64,000 bases of DNA from Actinomycetes bacterium (GTDB taxonomy: Bacteria; Actinomycetota; Actinomycetes; Nanopelagicales; Nanopelagicaceae): positions 13,553 to 77,552 of the forward strand of contig JAHEXJ010000001.1 of NCBI GenBank assembly GCA_023252155.1, written 5' to 3'. Both the position numbers and the translations under genes were made by a program. Of the stretch, positions 61,504 through 64,000 are shown one piece after another (the first letter of the stretch is position 1; the number at the start of each line of letters is the position of its first letter). Below the pieces are notes generated by a model. It saw nothing but the letters and a program-made list of their open reading frames with translations, made no database searches and had not been told where the DNA came from.

Positions 61504-63360
61504 CTACTCTGGAAGCAATCTTTTGAAATGCTTAGCAGTTTCTGGATCTACGAAATAGACGTAGCAACCCTTTATCCCTCTACTCATGAGAGTTCGATAG
61601 GTGTTTCGAATTAGTTCGTCTGCTTTCAAATCTGCTAGCACGGGATCGTCTTTGAACTCCTTCTTATATCCGGCCAACGACTTATCCGTCTTTGCTCGTG
61701 CCGCTGGATCAGTCCGAAGAACGCCATCGACGGCAATTAGATCCCTTCCAACGATCACTCCAATGTAATCGACCTCGAGACCCTGACAGGTGTGAATGCA
61801 TCCAACTTCTTCCACCGATCGAGGGCTGATAATCCACTCGCTTCCATCAGACGTCAGATTCCAGGTCGCTTTGTAGCCAAATTCATCAATCGTGATGTCA
61901 GAAAGATTAGGTTTGTTCTTGCTAATCCAGTCCCAGCAATATCCAGCAACGACACGCGACTTATTGTTCAACCTGTTCTTTTCCCTAATCATCGAGTGCA
62001 TTTTTACAGGACTATCAACAACCTGAAAATCAAACTTATCGCGCGAGAAATAATGCGCAGTATCAGCGTGAACCCCGAGCGTTTCGTCCAACCAGGCAAT
62101 GTAATCGTCTGATCCAGCGCATCGAAACTGCGAAGTAAGTTCCATGCGTTCCACTAGTGCACCTGCCAAGAGGGCTTGCTCTTCAATCATGGAGATTTCA
62201 CCAACGTCGGACCAAGTGACTTTCTGGGCTTCATCGATGAAGAAAACGGAAGTGCGGGCAGATTTTATAATTTCCTGAACTTGATTCTCTCCCAGATTCC
62301 TAAACATTCCAGACTTCATTTTCAGGCGATGGGCCTCATCCACTATCAAAGTGTCATAACTGGCTTCAGACGATTCGGTGAAGGATCCAGATCCACTGAA
62401 TAGATGAGAGATATCTGCCTTCTTGAATATATTCTTCAACTTTGCTTCAAATACTGCTCTCGGAGCGGCGTTCGGCGTCACATATTTGGCATTAAGTCTT
62501 TCACTGGTCAATCGCGCCAGCGCATTTATAGAAATGACTGACTTCCCGGTCCCAGGGCCACCGTTAATGACGATGACCCTCTTCTGCCCTTTTATTGAAT
62601 CCCGAGATGCCCTAATTATCTTCTCGAGAACCGTCTTCTGGTCGTCAAGTAGAACAAATTCTTCCTGTCCCTGGAGCATCGATCCAACGACTTCTGCTAA
62701 CTGCTTCGATGGTCGGATTATCGCCTTATCAATGCGCTCGAGTAAGGAAACTCCAGTCCCTTCAACAATGTTGGTCGTAATCAACTGTTTTAAGTCTGCA
62801 CTCTGACCCTTGATGAAAACAGGCACCTCTCTCAATTTCGCTTCGTATCGCGATTCGTTTACCACCGAAGGATCCAAGCAGTTACGGAGGTAGGCACATG
62901 CCGTCACGGACACCTGACTTTCATAAATGTATTCGTTGTACATCTTTAGGTGACTTGCGTAACTCCACGCCTGGTAGGAAGGATGCGTTTGGTCTCGCAA
63001 TCCACCTCCGACGAAGGTGCGCACATGATCTGACAAATCTGAGAATTCAATATCGGTCCACTGTTTGAGCTCAATAATCACTAAGGACTCTCTGCCCGCC
63101 GCGTTCTTCCCAGACAACATAAAATCGATCCGAAAGGCTCGACCATTAACTCGATACTCGATTGCGACGCCTGAATCTCCAGGAATTCCCTCTCCACGCA
63201 CCACGTTGGACATGGCATTTCCCAAGGAATTTCGCCAAGAAATATATTCGGGCTCTCCAACATCATGTCCAAGCTTCCGCTTCACCTCAGCTCGCACCAT
63301 GTCTTCAATAACGGGGGCGTCCAGAAGAAATTGATCCTTGGTGGCCAAGTACGCAAGCAT
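61504..63360 (-). CDS. DUF2075-type protein: PD-(D/E)XK-like nuclease plus SF1-type NTPase
   Basis: 618 residues. The N-terminal part has RIDF (77-80) and IIELKQW (95-101), the D-ExK pattern of a PD-(D/E)XK nuclease. The second part has Walker A NGGPGTGKS (266-274), Walker B LIVDEAH (338-344), FFIDEAQKVTW and a C-terminal THTCQGLEVDYIGVIVGRD and RGIKGCYVYF, as in DUF2075/Schlafen-group helicases. Probably involved in anti-phage defence or nucleic-acid processing (inference). ATG 63360 is six bases after TAACCT. A related gene is divergent. Confidence 0.88.
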   Translation of the reverse strand: MLAYLATKDQFLLDAPVIEDMVRAEVKRKLGHDVGEPEYISWRNSLGNAMSNVVRGEGIPGDSGVAIEYRVNGRAFRIDFMLSGKNAAGRESLVIIELKQWTDIEFSDLSDHVRTFVGGGLRDQTHPSYQAWSYASHLKMYNEYIYESQVSVTACAYLRNCLDPSVVNESRYEAKLREVPVFIKGQSADLKQLITTNIVEGTGVSLLERIDKAIIRPSKQLAEVVGSMLQGQEEFVLLDDQKTVLEKIIRASRDSIKGQKRVIVINGGPGTGKSVISINALARLTSERLNAKYVTPNAAPRAVFEAKLKNIFKKADISHLFSGSGSFTESSEASYDTLIVDEAHRLKMKSGMFRNLGENQVQEIIKSARTSVFFIDEAQKVTWSDVGEISMIEEQALLAGALVERMELTSQFRCAGSDDYIAWLDETLGVHADTAHYFSRDKFDFQVVDSPVKMHSMIREKNRLNNKSRVVAGYCWDWISKNKPNLSDITIDEFGYKATWNLTSDGSEWIISPRSVEEVGCIHTCQGLEVDYIGVIVGRDLIAVDGVLRTDPAARAKTDKSLAGYKKEFKDDPVLADLKADELIRNTYRTLMSRGIKGCYVYFVDPETAKHFKRLLPE

Positions 63361-63366
63361 GAAGCG

Positions 63367-63372
63367 AGGTTA
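63367..63372 (-). promoter_or_regulatory. -10 element of the DUF2075-type gene
   Basis: Minus-strand TAACCT, then cgcttc, then ATG at 63360. Confidence 0.6.
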
Positions 63373-63470
63373 CCCGACCTAACGGCAGAATCATTCGATT
63401 ATTGCAAAACCTTGTACTTTCGTCGCCGCGGTCAAATGACTATGTCAGCGAATGCTGCTTAGCTACGGAC

Positions 63471-64000
63471 ATGCAGCAGGAGCGAATCGCCCACGGTTGG
63501 TCAGGTTCCGTTCGTCAATTTCTAGACGCTCCGGAGAGTTTAGTAGAACGCGCCCTTCAGGACCATATCTCGGGACTTTTCGGGCACGGCGCGTCATTGT
63601 CACAGACCGAGGCTTGGAAGGAAGAAATAGACGTCATAAAAATCGCATTTCGAAATCTGGCAATTTCGAGACAAGACTGCCTCAACTGGTCCGTCGTGTT
63701 CGAATACGAATTACCTCTCGAAGGCGGTCGACGACCAGACGTGATCGTACTTGGGCCAGGCAAGGTGATTATCCTAGAATTTAAGCAAGATAATGCCGTA
63801 AACAGAGCCGCCGTCGATCAAGTATCCGCATACGCCAGAGATCTATCCGAATATCATTCCGAAACTCATGAACTAGACGTAATTCCAGTGCTTGTTCCAA
63901 CCAAGGCTAGAAATCTAAACATGCAAACTGAGAATGTCTTTGCAATATCTCCTGATCTTATCGCTTCGACACTTGATGGGATGACCGAAGGGAAATTAAT
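63471..64000 (+). CDS. Second DUF2075-like nuclease/helicase, cut by window end
   Basis: Open from ATG 63471 to the last base with no stop (176 complete codons). It contains a PD-(D/E)XK-like core: E80 in FEYELP, D90 in RRPDVIV and IILEFKQ (101-107), followed by AVDQVSAYARDLSEYH, typical for the N-terminal domain of DUF2075 proteins. The motor domain would lie beyond the window. It is divergent, 110 bp apart, from the DUF2075 gene; the two N-termini are different in sequence, so it is not a recent duplication. Confidence 0.75.
   Translation, partial: MQQERIAHGWSGSVRQFLDAPESLVERALQDHISGLFGHGASLSQTEAWKEEIDVIKIAFRNLAISRQDCLNWSVVFEYELPLEGGRRPDVIVLGPGKVIILEFKQDNAVNRAAVDQVSAYARDLSEYHSETHELDVIPVLVPTKARNLNMQTENVFAISPDLIASTLDGMTEGKL

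Overview
The window is chromosomal DNA of an actinobacterium with roughly balanced base composition. The gene content fits a small freshwater actinomycete (acI / Nanopelagicales-like), but that placement is inference. The evidence is actinobacterial signature genes (SepH, class II DAHP synthase, GlgC/GlgM pair, DUF7455, DUF4192, ParC/ParE beside the primary sigma factor), a SAM-IV riboswitch, Actinobacteria-type SOS boxes, and an abundance of genes whose start codon lies exactly 6 nt after a TAnnnT -10 hexamer, implying leaderless mRNAs. Coding density is very high and no stretch over 300 bases lacks a gene.

Layout. 1-2.4 kb: a YbaK-type deacylase, a small membrane protein + XRE cassette, a diverged second copy of the ybaK 3' end, and a YeiH transporter. 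2.5-5.8 kb: methyltransferase, hydrolase, CruF-like carotenoid enzyme, MetF. 5.9-18.7 kb: polyprenyl synthase, uridine-kinase-like protein, PASTA Ser/Thr kinase, endonuclease IV, DMT transporter, threonine aldolase, Ogt, DAHP synthase, a phosphofructokinase with PPi-type residues, an esterase, and the divergent glgC/glgM pair. 18.7-22.1 kb: a DMT transporter, then an XRE-TPR regulator divergent from a 50-residue secreted peptide, a possible 42-residue ORF and a secreted protein. This resembles an RRNPP-style peptide-signalling locus and is the best candidate for an undescribed system. 22.1-27.6 kb: the housekeeping run rplS-lepB-rnhB-yraN-comM-dprA followed by era. 27.7-33.5 kb: inositol-phosphatase family, MFS transporter, sepH, phosphodiesterase, psuG-psuK. 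33.5-40.5 kb: topoisomerase IV genes parC (without a C-terminal domain) and parE, with a Doc-type toxin-antitoxin pair and a Nudix gene between them, then DUF7455, a CDGSH protein and the primary sigma factor. 40.6-48.3 kb: metX under a SAM-IV riboswitch, DUF4192, a PKD-type secreted protein, a Nudix protein, a DinG-like helicase, a LigB-type dioxygenase, and a HEPN-MNT module. 48.3-58.7 kb: nrdR-nrdJ, a MacAB-like efflux operon with two accessory proteins, VapBC, a LysM protein and lexA. 58.7-64 kb: a NYN nuclease, an AbiEi-like antitoxin with a broken partner, mutM, a MazG-like gene and two divergent DUF2075-type nuclease/helicase genes, the last cut by the window end.

How it fits together: most genes serve core metabolism (folate/methionine, isoprenoid/carotenoid, glycogen, shikimate, deoxynucleotide supply), DNA repair/SOS and cell division. 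Interspersed are at least four toxin-antitoxin or defence-like modules, each with its own palindromic operator or leaderless promoter.
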